From Mesorhizobium sp. Root554 (GTDB lineage Bacteria; Pseudomonadota; Alphaproteobacteria; Rhizobiales; Rhizobiaceae): a stretch of 64,000 bases of DNA. Positions 17,971-27,778 of the stretch are shown here, one piece after another. Position 1 is the first letter of the stretch; every line of letters begins with the position of its first letter. The DNA is taken from the NCBI RefSeq assembly GCF_001427025.1, contig NZ_LMGA01000001.1:2305722-2369721 (forward strand), given 5' to 3'. The position numbers were made by a program, and so were the translations under genes. Under the pieces are notes generated by a model. It did not search any database and was not told the DNA's origin. It was given only the letters and a program-made list of their open reading frames with translations.

Positions 17971-19356
<1,386 letters not shown>

Positions 19357-19431
19357 GAAAGTTCCTGGAAAGCGAATCCGCCGCGACCCTAGAGCATTTT
19401 GCGGCGAGGTGGAAACACCCCGCATCGTACA

Positions 19432-20406
19432 TCACGGCGAGTCGTCGGTTCCCGGCGGCGCATAGACGGCAATCGCTTCGGGATGCACCCTGAACGTGGC
19501 CGGCGTCGCGGTCACGATCTCGCCATCGGTGTTGATCGGTTGCGGCAGCTTGGTGGTCACGTCGAACTGCACGCAGCGCGCCGTCCGCACCTCGTTCCAG
19601 GCGCCATGTGTACCGGACCGGAACGAACGCAGCATCAGGGCCAGCTTCCAGACATTGCCCATTTCCAGGCTGTAGAGATCGAGATGGCCGTCATCAATCG
19701 CGGCGCTCGCTTCCACGACATTGCCGCCGCCATAGTGACGGCCATTGCCGATGGCGATCTGGAAGGTCCTGACCTTGACCGTCTCGCCCTTCTCGCGAAT
19801 CCAGGCGGTGAAGGGCCGCGCCTTGTAGAGCACGCGCGACGCCGCGACGGCATAGCCGAGCCGGCCCCAGCGGCGCTTGATCTCAGGCCTCAGCCCTTGG
19901 GCGAGCTTGGTGCTCAGCCCGATCGAGGCGACGTTGAAGAAGGCGTGGCCGTTCACAGAGCCGACATCGATGCGCCGTTCGTAGCCGCCGACGATCATGT
20001 CGACCGCCTGCATGATATCCATCGGCAGGCCGAGCGTGCGGGCCAGGTCATTGGCTGTGCCCATCGGCAGGATGCCCATTGGCAGGCCGCTTTCCATGAC
20101 CGCCATGGCGGCCGAGGAAACGGTGCCGTCGCCGCCGCAGACGACGATGCAATCGGCGCTTTCACGCAGCCGCGTGATGTCACGCGCAAGTTCGGGTAGC
20201 GCAGAAAAAGGCTCGACCGTAACGGCAAGTCCGCCGGCCTCGAATCTCTGCAGGATGTCGTTGAGCGGCATCGAGCCGCGGCGGGCTTTTTCATTCAAAA
20301 GCAGCAAGGCGCGCCGCGCGGCGGGCTTCTTCGCAGCACCCTTGCCGGCGGCCCTGTATTTCCTGGTACCGGCGGTTTTGCTCTTCAATGTCTGTGCCAT
20401 ACCCAT
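19432..20406 (-). CDS. diacylglycerol kinase family lipid kinase (YegS-like)
   Basis: 324 residues. The catalytic domain starts at about residue 33 (RRALLLLNEKARRG) and has the GGDGT nucleotide-binding motif (VVCGGDGTVSSAAMAVM, about 88-104), PMGTANDLARTLG and the C-terminal beta-sandwich ending INTDGEIV, the typical lipid kinase/sphingosine kinase arrangement. It would phosphorylate a lipid with ATP. The N terminus is basic and lysine/alanine rich. The start is problematic: the ATG at 20406 (or at 20400) directly follows the U tract of a terminator-like hairpin and has no ribosome binding site. Translation may begin elsewhere (a TTG at about residue 7 is possible) or depend on read-through. 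Confidence 0.88.
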   Translation of the reverse strand: MGMAQTLKSKTAGTRKYRAAGKGAAKKPAARRALLLLNEKARRGSMPLNDILQRFEAGGLAVTVEPFSALPELARDITRLRESADCIVVCGGDGTVSSAAMAVMESGLPMGILPMGTANDLARTLGLPMDIMQAVDMIVGGYERRIDVGSVNGHAFFNVASIGLSTKLAQGLRPEIKRRWGRLGYAVAASRVLYKARPFTAWIREKGETVKVRTFQIAIGNGRHYGGGNVVEASAAIDDGHLDLYSLEMGNVWKLALMLRSFRSGTHGAWNEVRTARCVQFDVTTKLPQPINTDGEIVTATPATFRVHPEAIAVYAPPGTDDSP

Positions 20407-20496
20407 AAAAAATGCCGCCGTGGCGGAGGGGGAACCACGGCGGCCTTTACTCGAAACGATGCGGCAGCCCGGAGAGGGGGGTAGGCTGCCGCAGGG
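20407..20496 (-). ncRNA. candidate small RNA with two anti-Shine-Dalgarno-type hairpin loops
   Basis: On the minus strand, hairpin 1 has a perfect 9-bp stem (GCGGCAGCC/GGCTGCCGC at 20461-20469 and 20484-20492) and loop TACCCCCCTCTCCG. Hairpin 2 has a perfect 10-bp stem (20414-20423 with 20435-20444), loop TTCCCCCTCCG and ends in six U residues (20412-20407), an intrinsic terminator. A CTATAC box at 20508-20503, about 7 nt before the assumed 5' end, fits a sigma-70 -10 element; the -35 is not clear. Paired CU-rich loops complementary to ribosome binding sites are known from rhizobial trans-acting sRNAs such as the alpha-r14/NfeR1 family. The 5' end is estimated. Confidence 0.55.
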
Positions 20497-20713
20497 TGTC
20501 CGGTATAGGCGGGGGACGGGCCTTGCTCCGGACTCGGCGAAAATTGCCGATGGGTCCTATCTGGGTCCTGGAACGTGGCGATTCAAGGGCATGGAAATTA
20601 CAAGTTTGTAACATAGCCGTGAGCAGTCAGGCCATGTCAGGAAGTCGTCGCAAGGAGAAGCCTCGAGCGCCTTTGGCATGGACCGCAACGCCGCGCCGCG
20701 CTATCCCTTCGCC

Positions 20714-23665
20714 ATGAAAAAAGGCGATCACCTCTTCCTCGTCGATGGCTCCGGCTACATCTTTCGCGCCTACCATGCGCTGCCGCCGCTGACCCGAAAG
20801 TCCGACGGCCTGCCGGTCGGCGCCGTCTCCGGCTTTTGCAACATGCTGTGGAAGCTGATGGTGGATGCCCGCAACACCGAGGCGGGCGTGGTGCCGACGC
20901 ATTTCGCCGTTATCTTCGATTATTCCTCGAAGACATTCCGCAACGACCTCTACCCCGAATACAAGGCCAACCGGTCCGCGCCGCCGGAAGACCTGATCCC
21001 GCAGTTCGGGTTGATTCGTGAAGCGACCCGCGCCTTCAACCTGCCCTGTGTCGAGATGGAAGGGTTCGAGGCCGACGATCTGATCGCCACCTATTGTCGG
21101 CTGGCCTGCGAGGCCGGCGGCGACACGACCATCGTGTCCTCCGACAAGGATCTGATGCAGTTGGTCGGACCGACGGTCGGCATGTACGACCCGATGAAGG
21201 ATCGGCAGATCGGCGTCCCCGAGGTGATCGAGAAATGGGGCGTGCCGCCCGAGAAGATGATCGACCTGCAGGCGCTTACCGGTGATTCCGTCGACAACGT
21301 GCCGGGCGTGCCCGGCATCGGCCCGAAGACGGCGGCGCAGTTGCTCGAACAGTTCGGCAAGCTCGACGCGCTTTTGGAGCGCGCCGCCGAGATCAAGCAG
21401 GACAAGCGGCGGCAATCGATCATCGATAATGCCGACAAGGCGCGCATTTCGCGCGAACTGGTGACCTTGAAGGACGACGTCCCGGTAGCAGCCGGCGCGG
21501 GATTGGACGATTTTGTCCTGCACGAGCCGGACGGTCCGAAGCTGATCTCCTTCCTCAAGGCGATGGAATTCTCGACGCTGACCCGCCGCGTCGCCGAGGC
21601 GACCTCGACCGAGGCGAGCGACGTTCAGGCTGCCGGCCTCACCATCGAGCGCGCCGATGCCGCGCATGGACCCGACGTCGGCGCGGGCGCGGTGTCGAAA
21701 CCTGCTGGATCGGAGGGCAATGGCGACGCTGCCGCGATGAGCGCGGCAGGCAAGGATGAAGGTCCCTCGCCTTCCCTGTTGTCGGCGATGCGGGCGGAAG
21801 CCGCGGTCAACGCCAGGATCGACACCAGCGCCTATGTCTGCATCCGCGACCTGCCGACGCTTCAGGCCTGGATTGCCGAGGCGCGCGAAGCCGGCATGGT
21901 CGCGTTCGACACGCAAGCGTCTTCCCTCGATCCGATGCAGGCCGAACTGGTCGGCGTTTCCCTGGCGACCGCCCCGGGCCGCGCCGCCTATGTTCCGCTC
22001 ACGCACAAATCGGGCGACGGCGATCTTCTTGGCAGCGGCCCGATCGAGAACCAGATTCCGATCCGCGATGCGCTTGCTGCCCTGAAGCCCTTGCTCGAGG
22101 ACGCCTCGGTTCTGAAAATCCTGCAGAACGTCAAGTTCGATCTCATCATGATGCAGCGTCACGGCCTCGACATCCGGCCCTTCGACGACACCATGCTGAT
22201 TTCCTATGCGCTGGACGCCGGCGTCGGCGCCCACAACATCGACGCCCTTTCCGAGAAATGGCTGGGTCATGCCACCATCGCCTTCAAGGATGTGACGGGA
22301 ACCGGCAAGGGCGCGCTCGGCTTCGACCAGGTGGCGCTCGAACGCGCCACCGCCTATGCGGGCGAGCAGGCGGATGTGACACTGCGCCTGTGGCGGGTTC
22401 TGAAGCCCCGACTGCCGGCCAAGAGCGTGGCCTCGGTCTATGAACGGCTTGAGCGGCCGCTGGTGCCGACGCTTGCCGCCATGGAACAGCGCGGCATTTC
22501 GGTCGACCGCCAGATCCTGTCCCGCCTTTCCGGCGAACTGGGGCAGAGAGCGGCGGCGCTCGAAGACGAAATCTACCTGCTGGCTGGCGAGCGTTTCACC
22601 ATCGGCTCGCCCAAGCAGCTTGGCGACATATTGTTCGGACGCATGGGCCTGCCGGGCGGCGCCAAGACCAAGACCGGGCAATGGTCGACCACCGCCCAAC
22701 TGCTGGAGGAACTCGCGGCGGAAGGCTACGAGCTGCCGCGCAAGATCGTCGACTGGCGCCAGCTCACCAAGCTGAAATCCACCTACACCGACGCCTTGCC
22801 GGGCTACGTCCATCCGCAGACCAAGCGTGTGCATACGTCCTATGCGCTGGCGGCGACCACCACCGGGCGGCTGTCGTCCGTGGAGCCCAATCTGCAGAAC
22901 ATCCCGATCCGCACGGCGGAAGGGCGCAAGATCCGCACCGCCTTCATCGCGGACAAGGGCAACAAGCTGATCTCGGCCGACTACAGCCAGATCGAACTGC
23001 GGCTGCTGGCCCATATCGCCGACATCCGCCAGCTCAAGCAGGCCTTCGCCGACGGCGACGACATCCACGCCATGACGGCGTCGGAGATGTTCAACGTTCC
23101 GGTCGAGGGCATGCCGCGCGAGGTGCGCAGTCGCGCCAAGGCGATCAATTTCGGCATCATCTACGGCATTTCGGCGTTCGGGCTGGCCAATCAGCTGTCG
23201 ATCCCGCGCGAGGAAGCCGGCGACTACATCAAGCGCTATTTCGAGCGCTTCCCCGGCATCAAGGACTACATGGAAGCGAGCAAGGCCTTCTGCCGTGAGA
23301 ATGGCTACGTCGAAACGATCTTCGGCCGCCGCATCCACTATCCGGAAATCCGCGCCTCCAACCCGTCGATCCGCGCCAACAGCGAGCGCGCCGCGATCAA
23401 TGCGCCGATCCAGGGTTCGGCCGCCGACATCATCCGCCGCGCCATGGTGCGCATGGACGAGGCGCTGGCCAGGGCCGGCCAGTCGGCGCGAATGCTGCTG
23501 CAGGTGCATGACGAACTGATCTTCGAGACCGCCGAGGCAGAAGTCGAAACGACCCTCCCGGTCGTCAAGAGCGTGATGGAGAACGCGGCGATGCCGGCTA
23601 TCGCGCTATCCGTGCCGCTCCAGGTGGACGCCCGCGCCGCAGACAATTGGGACGAGGCGCACTAG
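20714..23665 (+). CDS. polA: DNA polymerase I with degenerate proofreading site
   Basis: 983 residues from MKKGDHLFLVDGSGYIFR; an ATG 36 nt upstream is also in frame, and neither has an ideal ribosome binding site. The 5'-3' exonuclease domain (1-300) is intact (FDYSSKTFRNDLYPEYKANR, SSDKDLMQLV, GDSVDNVPGVPGIGPKTA). The 3'-5' exonuclease domain (about 375-580) has FDTQ where active enzymes have FDTE (residue 401) and YAGEQADV where the usual Exo III is YAxEDADV (residue 552). The polymerase motifs A (DYSQIELRLLAH), B (RAKAINFGIIYGISAFG) and C (LLQVHDELIFE) are complete. It fills gaps, removes RNA primers and repairs DNA. The opposite-strand open frame is a shadow. Confidence 0.97.
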   Translation: MKKGDHLFLVDGSGYIFRAYHALPPLTRKSDGLPVGAVSGFCNMLWKLMVDARNTEAGVVPTHFAVIFDYSSKTFRNDLYPEYKANRSAPPEDLIPQFGLIREATRAFNLPCVEMEGFEADDLIATYCRLACEAGGDTTIVSSDKDLMQLVGPTVGMYDPMKDRQIGVPEVIEKWGVPPEKMIDLQALTGDSVDNVPGVPGIGPKTAAQLLEQFGKLDALLERAAEIKQDKRRQSIIDNADKARISRELVTLKDDVPVAAGAGLDDFVLHEPDGPKLISFLKAMEFSTLTRRVAEATSTEASDVQAAGLTIERADAAHGPDVGAGAVSKPAGSEGNGDAAAMSAAGKDEGPSPSLLSAMRAEAAVNARIDTSAYVCIRDLPTLQAWIAEAREAGMVAFDTQASSLDPMQAELVGVSLATAPGRAAYVPLTHKSGDGDLLGSGPIENQIPIRDALAALKPLLEDASVLKILQNVKFDLIMMQRHGLDIRPFDDTMLISYALDAGVGAHNIDALSEKWLGHATIAFKDVTGTGKGALGFDQVALERATAYAGEQADVTLRLWRVLKPRLPAKSVASVYERLERPLVPTLAAMEQRGISVDRQILSRLSGELGQRAAALEDEIYLLAGERFTIGSPKQLGDILFGRMGLPGGAKTKTGQWSTTAQLLEELAAEGYELPRKIVDWRQLTKLKSTYTDALPGYVHPQTKRVHTSYALAATTTGRLSSVEPNLQNIPIRTAEGRKIRTAFIADKGNKLISADYSQIELRLLAHIADIRQLKQAFADGDDIHAMTASEMFNVPVEGMPREVRSRAKAINFGIIYGISAFGLANQLSIPREEAGDYIKRYFERFPGIKDYMEASKAFCRENGYVETIFGRRIHYPEIRASNPSIRANSERAAINAPIQGSAADIIRRAMVRMDEALARAGQSARMLLQVHDELIFETAEAEVETTLPVVKSVMENAAMPAIALSVPLQVDARAADNWDEAH

Positions 23666-23677
23666 AGCTTGGCCCCG

Positions 23678-24823
23678 TCAGTCCTGCGCGACGGTTCTCG
23701 GATATTCCAGCTGCATGGCGACGATATCGGCCGTGCGCTGCCCATAGCGCGCCTCGATGCCCCGAAGCGTATCGTCGAGCGCTTTCGCCGGCGGCACGCC
23801 CTCCATGGCGCTCAGCTTTTGCTGCCCGGGCCAATCCGTCACGGTCTCTTCGGGGATGATGCGAAGCCCGCTGCGCGTCTCGACCGGACCGGCGGCAAAG
23901 GTGACGGCGCTGGAGCGGTAGGTACGCGACCACGCATCGGCAATCAGCGCAAGGGAAACCTCGTCGATCCCCGGCGACAGTTCGATGCCGAACCGGTCGC
24001 GGTTCCAGAAAGCGGCCATGTTGCCCATCACCGTCACGGCGAACGGGCGCGTGAACCGGAACGCCGCGCTGTCATGGCGCGCGTCCCATTGCGCGAGGCC
24101 GAGATCGCGGCCGACCGCCTCGGCCTTCTCCCGGCCGGCGATCGCCTCGATCAGGGTCAGCATCATCGGCATGGAGGCGCTGATGCCGGTCGTCGTGGCG
24201 ACTGTTTGGTCGACCACCAGCCGGCGGTCGGCCACATAGTCCAGCTTCGGATGTTTTTCTCGTAGTTCCTTGAGATAGTACCAGTGCGTCGTCCCGCGCT
24301 TGCCGTCGAGCAATCCTGCCTCGGCGATCACCTTGGCGCCGGCGCAAACGCTGACGATCGTGGCGCCTTTCGCCGACTGGCTCTTGATCCATTCAAGGGC
24401 CGCCGGATCGTCGTCGGGGGTCATTGCCGGCACGACGACGTAATCCGCTCCATCGGGGTTTTGCGCATCGAACTCGGCAATCGTCGCGTCGGGCTCGACC
24501 TTCAACGCCGGATAAAGCGATACCGGTCCCGCCCCGGTCGCCAGTGCCAGGACGTCGGCGACGTCGGCGCGACGCAGGATGCCATAGGTCATCAGGTAAT
24601 CGGTGACCTCGGTGGCATCGTTGATCCCAATAACCGCGATCAGCGGACGCTGCCGTTTCGGCGGCTTCAGCGCTGCAAGCGTGGCTTCGGTGTCCTGCTG
24701 GGCAATGGGCGGTGGCGCTCCAGGCGAAGCCGCTGGCGGCAGCGTGAATATCCAGCCGACGAAGCCGGCAAATCCCAGCAGCGCAATGGCCGGCACGCCC
24801 CAAAATAACAGCCGCTTGATCAT
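23678..24823 (-). CDS. membrane-anchored DJ-1/PfpI (GlxA-like) family protein without HTH
   Basis: 381 residues from MIKRLLFWGVPAIALLGFAGFVGW, an uncleaved signal anchor that puts the rest in the periplasm. The main domain (about 60-250) is a DJ-1/PfpI fold with the nucleophile-elbow cysteine in SVCAGAKVIAEAGLLDG followed by TTHWYYL, the same motif as in the N-terminal domain of GlxA/FtrA-type AraC regulators. The C-terminal part (about 265-381) looks like the first half of a second such domain (ELSPGIDEVSLALIADAW, SGLRIIPEE). No AraC HTH is present. The stop lies two bases before the zur stop region, and both genes run in the same direction. Function unknown. Confidence 0.75.
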   Translation of the reverse strand: MIKRLLFWGVPAIALLGFAGFVGWIFTLPPAASPGAPPPIAQQDTEATLAALKPPKRQRPLIAVIGINDATEVTDYLMTYGILRRADVADVLALATGAGPVSLYPALKVEPDATIAEFDAQNPDGADYVVVPAMTPDDDPAALEWIKSQSAKGATIVSVCAGAKVIAEAGLLDGKRGTTHWYYLKELREKHPKLDYVADRRLVVDQTVATTTGISASMPMMLTLIEAIAGREKAEAVGRDLGLAQWDARHDSAAFRFTRPFAVTVMGNMAAFWNRDRFGIELSPGIDEVSLALIADAWSRTYRSSAVTFAAGPVETRSGLRIIPEETVTDWPGQQKLSAMEGVPPAKALDDTLRGIEARYGQRTADIVAMQLEYPRTVAQD

Positions 24824-24825
24824 TG

Positions 24826-25239
24826 CTACTGAAGGTCCCCCCGCTCCGCCAAGCATTTCGCGCAGGTGCCCCTGAACTCGATCACCGCCTTCTTGGCCGT
24901 GAACCCGTTGGCCCGCACCCAGTCGTCGAGTTGATGGCCGACATCATGGTCGGAGAACTCCGTCACCTGGCCGCAGGTGTCGCAGATGGCGAAGGCCGTC
25001 ATCGAATGGCTGTGCTCATGCGGCTCCGCGCAGGCGACGAAAGCGTTGAGGCTTTCGAGCCGATGGACGAAGCCTTCCTTCATCAGCGTGTCGAGCGCCC
25101 GGTAAACCTGCAACGGCGCGCGGAAGCCGCGCTCGCGCAACTGGTCAAGCAGCATGTAAGCGCTGAGCGGCCCGCTCGCCGCTTCAAGCTTCTCCAGCAC
25201 CCATGTCTGGTTTTTCGTCAGGGCGGTCCTTGCCGTCAT
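24826..25239 (-). CDS. zur: Fur-family zinc uptake regulator (Zur)
   Basis: 137 residues with an N-terminal winged helix (about 8-75) and a C-terminal metal-binding domain. CDTC (about 87-90) and CAKC (about 127-130) form the structural zinc site; a histidine cluster AEPHEHSHSM supplies the sensing site. This arrangement, with EHSHS rather than the Fur HHDH motif, matches Zur. With zinc bound it represses zinc importer genes. No znuABC genes are in the window. Its stop codon is 2 nt from the start of the anchored DJ-1 protein, so the two are probably cotranscribed. Confidence 0.85.
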   Translation of the reverse strand: MTARTALTKNQTWVLEKLEAASGPLSAYMLLDQLRERGFRAPLQVYRALDTLMKEGFVHRLESLNAFVACAEPHEHSHSMTAFAICDTCGQVTEFSDHDVGHQLDDWVRANGFTAKKAVIEFRGTCAKCLAERGDLQ

Positions 25240-25346
25240 GCTTTCCTATTCCATTCAAGCGCAGCCATATTGGCCGGCTTTTCCTGAAATAGCCATGAAC
25301 ACGGCAATTTTCCACCTGTCAGGCTCGAACCGGCAAGGCTGAGGGA

Positions 25347-26396
25347 TCAGACCTTCCGGGGCGGCCCCTTGCGTTCAGCCGACGGCGCCCAGAGGTTGAT
25401 GTCGGCCTCACGCGCATACTTGTCGATCTCGGCGAGATCGGCATCGGAGAAATCGAGGTTCTTCAGCGCGCCGACGCAATCCTCGACCTGCTGCGCCCGG
25501 CTGGCGCCGATCAGCGCCGAGGTGACGCGGCCCTTGCGCAGCACCCACGCCAGCGCCATCTGCGCCAGCGTCTGGCCCCGGCGCTTGGCGATCTCGTTCA
25601 GCGCCTTGATGTTTTTGATCGCGCTTTCGCTGAGGAAAGATTGCCGCAGCGACTTGCCCTGCGTGGCGCGGCTGCCCTCGGGAATGCCGTTCAGATACTT
25701 GTCGGTCAGCATGCCCTGCGCCAGCGGCGAAAACACGATGGAGCCGATGCCCTCGCCATCCAGCGTATCGAGCAGCCCGTCGTCCTCGACCCAGCGGTTG
25801 AGCATGGAATAGCTCGGCTGGTGGATGACGCAGGGCGTGCCGAGGCGCCGCAGGATTTCGGAGGCTTCGCGCGTACGCTGCGAATTGTAGGAGGAGATGC
25901 CCGCATAGAGCGCCTTGCCGGAGCGCACGGCATGGTCCAGCGCGCACATCGTTTCTTCCAGCGGCGTGTTCGGATCGAAGCGATGGGAGTAGAAGATATC
26001 GACATAGTCGAGACCCATGCGCTTCAGGCTCTGGTCGAGGCTGGCCAGCAGGTATTTGCGGCTGCCCCATTCGCCATACGGCCCCGGCCACATGTCGTAG
26101 CCGGCCTTGGTCGAGACGATCAGCTCGTCGCGGTAGCCGGCGAAGTCGTTGCGCAGGATTTCGCCGAACGCGACTTCGGCGGAACCCGGAGGCGGACCGT
26201 AATTGTTGGCGAGGTCGAAATGGGTGATGCCGAGGTCGAACGCCTTCTGGCAGATTTCCCGCTTCGTCCGATGCGGGGTATCGCCGCCGAAATTGTGCCA
26301 CAGCCCGAGCGAGATGGCCGGCAGTTTGAGGCCGGACTTTCCGCAGCGGTTGTAGATCATGTTCTCGTAGCGATCGGCGGCGGGGGTGTAGGGCAT
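25347..26396 (-). CDS. mgrA: aldo/keto reductase, L-glyceraldehyde 3-phosphate reductase (YghZ) type
   Basis: 349 residues. The (beta/alpha)8 aldo/keto reductase motifs are present: DLANNYGPPPGSAE (catalytic Asp and Tyr, about 61-66), STKAGYDMWPGPYGEWGSRKYL (catalytic Lys), a HRFDP segment with the catalytic His and the cofactor-binding end LIGASRAQQVEDCVGAL. YMWPGPYGEWGSRKYL-like text and overall length fit YghZ/MgrA, which reduces L-glyceraldehyde 3-phosphate with NADPH. It lies 228 nt downstream of the sugar ABC operon with a mosaic repeat between them, so cotranscription is uncertain. The natural substrate here may be a sugar of that operon. Confidence 0.88.
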   Translation of the reverse strand: MPYTPAADRYENMIYNRCGKSGLKLPAISLGLWHNFGGDTPHRTKREICQKAFDLGITHFDLANNYGPPPGSAEVAFGEILRNDFAGYRDELIVSTKAGYDMWPGPYGEWGSRKYLLASLDQSLKRMGLDYVDIFYSHRFDPNTPLEETMCALDHAVRSGKALYAGISSYNSQRTREASEILRRLGTPCVIHQPSYSMLNRWVEDDGLLDTLDGEGIGSIVFSPLAQGMLTDKYLNGIPEGSRATQGKSLRQSFLSESAIKNIKALNEIAKRRGQTLAQMALAWVLRKGRVTSALIGASRAQQVEDCVGALKNLDFSDADLAEIDKYAREADINLWAPSAERKGPPRKV

Positions 26397-26431
26397 GGAT
26401 CAATCCTTGGAATGCGAGGCAGACCGCTGTT

Positions 26432-26632
26432 TACCCTCCCCCGTGTGGGGAGGGTCGTGAAGCATGTCGCGCAGCGACAATGCGGAACGGGGTGGGGGTG
26501 TCAAGATTTGTCGGATTATTTTGGGTGCAAAGATACATTGTAGTCACCCCCACCGCCGTCTCCCGAACCTCATTTCGCCTGGTCCGCTCGCCGCCCCTCC
26601 CCGCAAGGGGGAGGGCAAAGCGCGCTACATCT
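26432..26632. repeat. intergenic mosaic repeat with nested C/G-rich inverted repeats
   Basis: The 228-nt gap between the aldo/keto reductase and the Gfo/Idh gene is filled with short inverted repeats: ACCCTCCCC-5 nt-GGGGAGGGT at 26433-26455, a GGTGGGGGTG arm near 26491 facing CACCCCCACC near 26547, and CCCTCCCC/GGGGGAGGG around 26596-26616. Modules of this kind are common between rhizobial genes. Its end overlaps the stop region of the Gfo/Idh gene. It may act as an mRNA-stabilising or terminating structure. Confidence 0.6.
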
Positions 26633-27767
26633 TCTTCGCCAGCAGCGCTCCCGCTTCCCGGATCCCCAGCGCCGCCGGCCGCTCGCATGTCGTCTGCATC
26701 GCCACGAACTTGCCGCTATCGCCCGATTTCAGGATGCCGGTCATCACCTCCACCGCATGCAGCGCCAGCTCCATCGAGCAGCGGTGCGGCCGGTCGCCGG
26801 CGATCGCCAGCGCCATGTCGGCGAGCCCCGCGGTGCGGTAGTTCGCCATCATGCCGTGCGAGTGCTTTTCGTTCAGCACCGCGAAGGGATGATCCCATTT
26901 CGGCAGCGCCTTCACCGGCTTGCCCTGCTTGGTGAAGCGGACATCGCCGCCGAAGAAGTTCGGGTCGGGTACGAAGACGGTCCCGTTCTCGCCATAAAGC
27001 TCCATCGGCGCATGGCCGTGGTTCCACACGTCCCAGGACGCGTTCAGCGTCACGACCGCTTCATTGGCGAATTCGAGGATGGCGTGGATGGTGGTCGGCG
27101 TCGTCACGGGAATCTTTTCGCCCCGGCGCGGCTTGGAGCCGATGGTGCGTTCCTTCGCCGGCGTGGTGGCGAAAGCTGCGACCCGCTTCACGGGACCGAT
27201 CAGCTGGATCAGATTGGTGACGTAGTAAGGCCCGATATCGAGGATCGGCCCGGCGCCCGGCTGGAAGAAGAAGTCAGGATTCGGATGCCAGTTCTCCATG
27301 CCGTGGCTCATCACGAAGCAGGTGCCGCTGGTGATCTTGCCGACCTTGCCGCTGTCGATGACGTTGCGCACCAGCTGGTGCGCGCCGCCGAGGAACGTGT
27401 CCGGCGCCGAGCCGATGCGCAGGCCCTTCTTCTCGGCCCGCTTCTTCAGGTCCAGACCTTCGCTAATGGAAAGGACGAAGGGCTTTTCCGAATAGACATG
27501 CTTGCCGGCATCGAGAATCCGCCGCGAAATCTCGTAGTGCACGGCGGGAATCGTCAGGTTGACGACGATGTCGATGTCGGCGGCGGCAAGCAGCCCGTCG
27601 ACCGTCTCGGCGCGAAGCTTGAATTCCTTCGCCCGGGCTTTGGCCGCATTCATGTTGATGTCGGCGCAGGCGCGCATTTCGAAGCCGCGGAACATCGGCG
27701 ACAGCCGAAAATAAGCCGCCGAGATATTGCCGCACCCGATGACGCCGACCCCAAGTTTCCTGGGCAT
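26625..27767 (-). CDS. Gfo/Idh/MocA family oxidoreductase of the LacI-controlled sugar operon
   Basis: 380 residues. N-terminal Rossmann fold with VGVIGCGNISAAYF (about 5-18) and the EKP motif of the family (HVYSEKPF, about 92-99), then the larger alpha/beta domain with GPILDIGPYYVTNLI (the catalytic Asp-x3-Tyr/His region). Such enzymes oxidise or reduce a sugar or cyclitol hydroxyl with NAD(P). The gene is 11 nt downstream of the isomerase-like gene, inside the ABC operon. In rhizobia, ThuB-type members form 3-keto derivatives of disaccharides, which is a possible role here, but the substrate is inferred only from context. Confidence 0.9.
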   Translation of the reverse strand: MPRKLGVGVIGCGNISAAYFRLSPMFRGFEMRACADINMNAAKARAKEFKLRAETVDGLLAAADIDIVVNLTIPAVHYEISRRILDAGKHVYSEKPFVLSISEGLDLKKRAEKKGLRIGSAPDTFLGGAHQLVRNVIDSGKVGKITSGTCFVMSHGMENWHPNPDFFFQPGAGPILDIGPYYVTNLIQLIGPVKRVAAFATTPAKERTIGSKPRRGEKIPVTTPTTIHAILEFANEAVVTLNASWDVWNHGHAPMELYGENGTVFVPDPNFFGGDVRFTKQGKPVKALPKWDHPFAVLNEKHSHGMMANYRTAGLADMALAIAGDRPHRCSMELALHAVEVMTGILKSGDSGKFVAMQTTCERPAALGIREAGALLAKKM

Positions 27768-27778
27768 TTCGTCTTCTC

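Noticed and set aside
20570..20574. GGAAC upstream of polA as a further EcfG promoter
   Set aside because: No GTT element occurs 16-18 nt downstream.
20627..23509. Open frame of 960 codons on the minus strand opposite polA
   Set aside because: Same codon-shadow effect; the product has an Arg/His/Gly-rich composition and no motif, while polA on the plus strand is complete.
26432..26632. Mosaic repeat as an insertion sequence remnant
   Set aside because: No transposase fragment, no target-site duplication and only short nested C/G-run palindromes.
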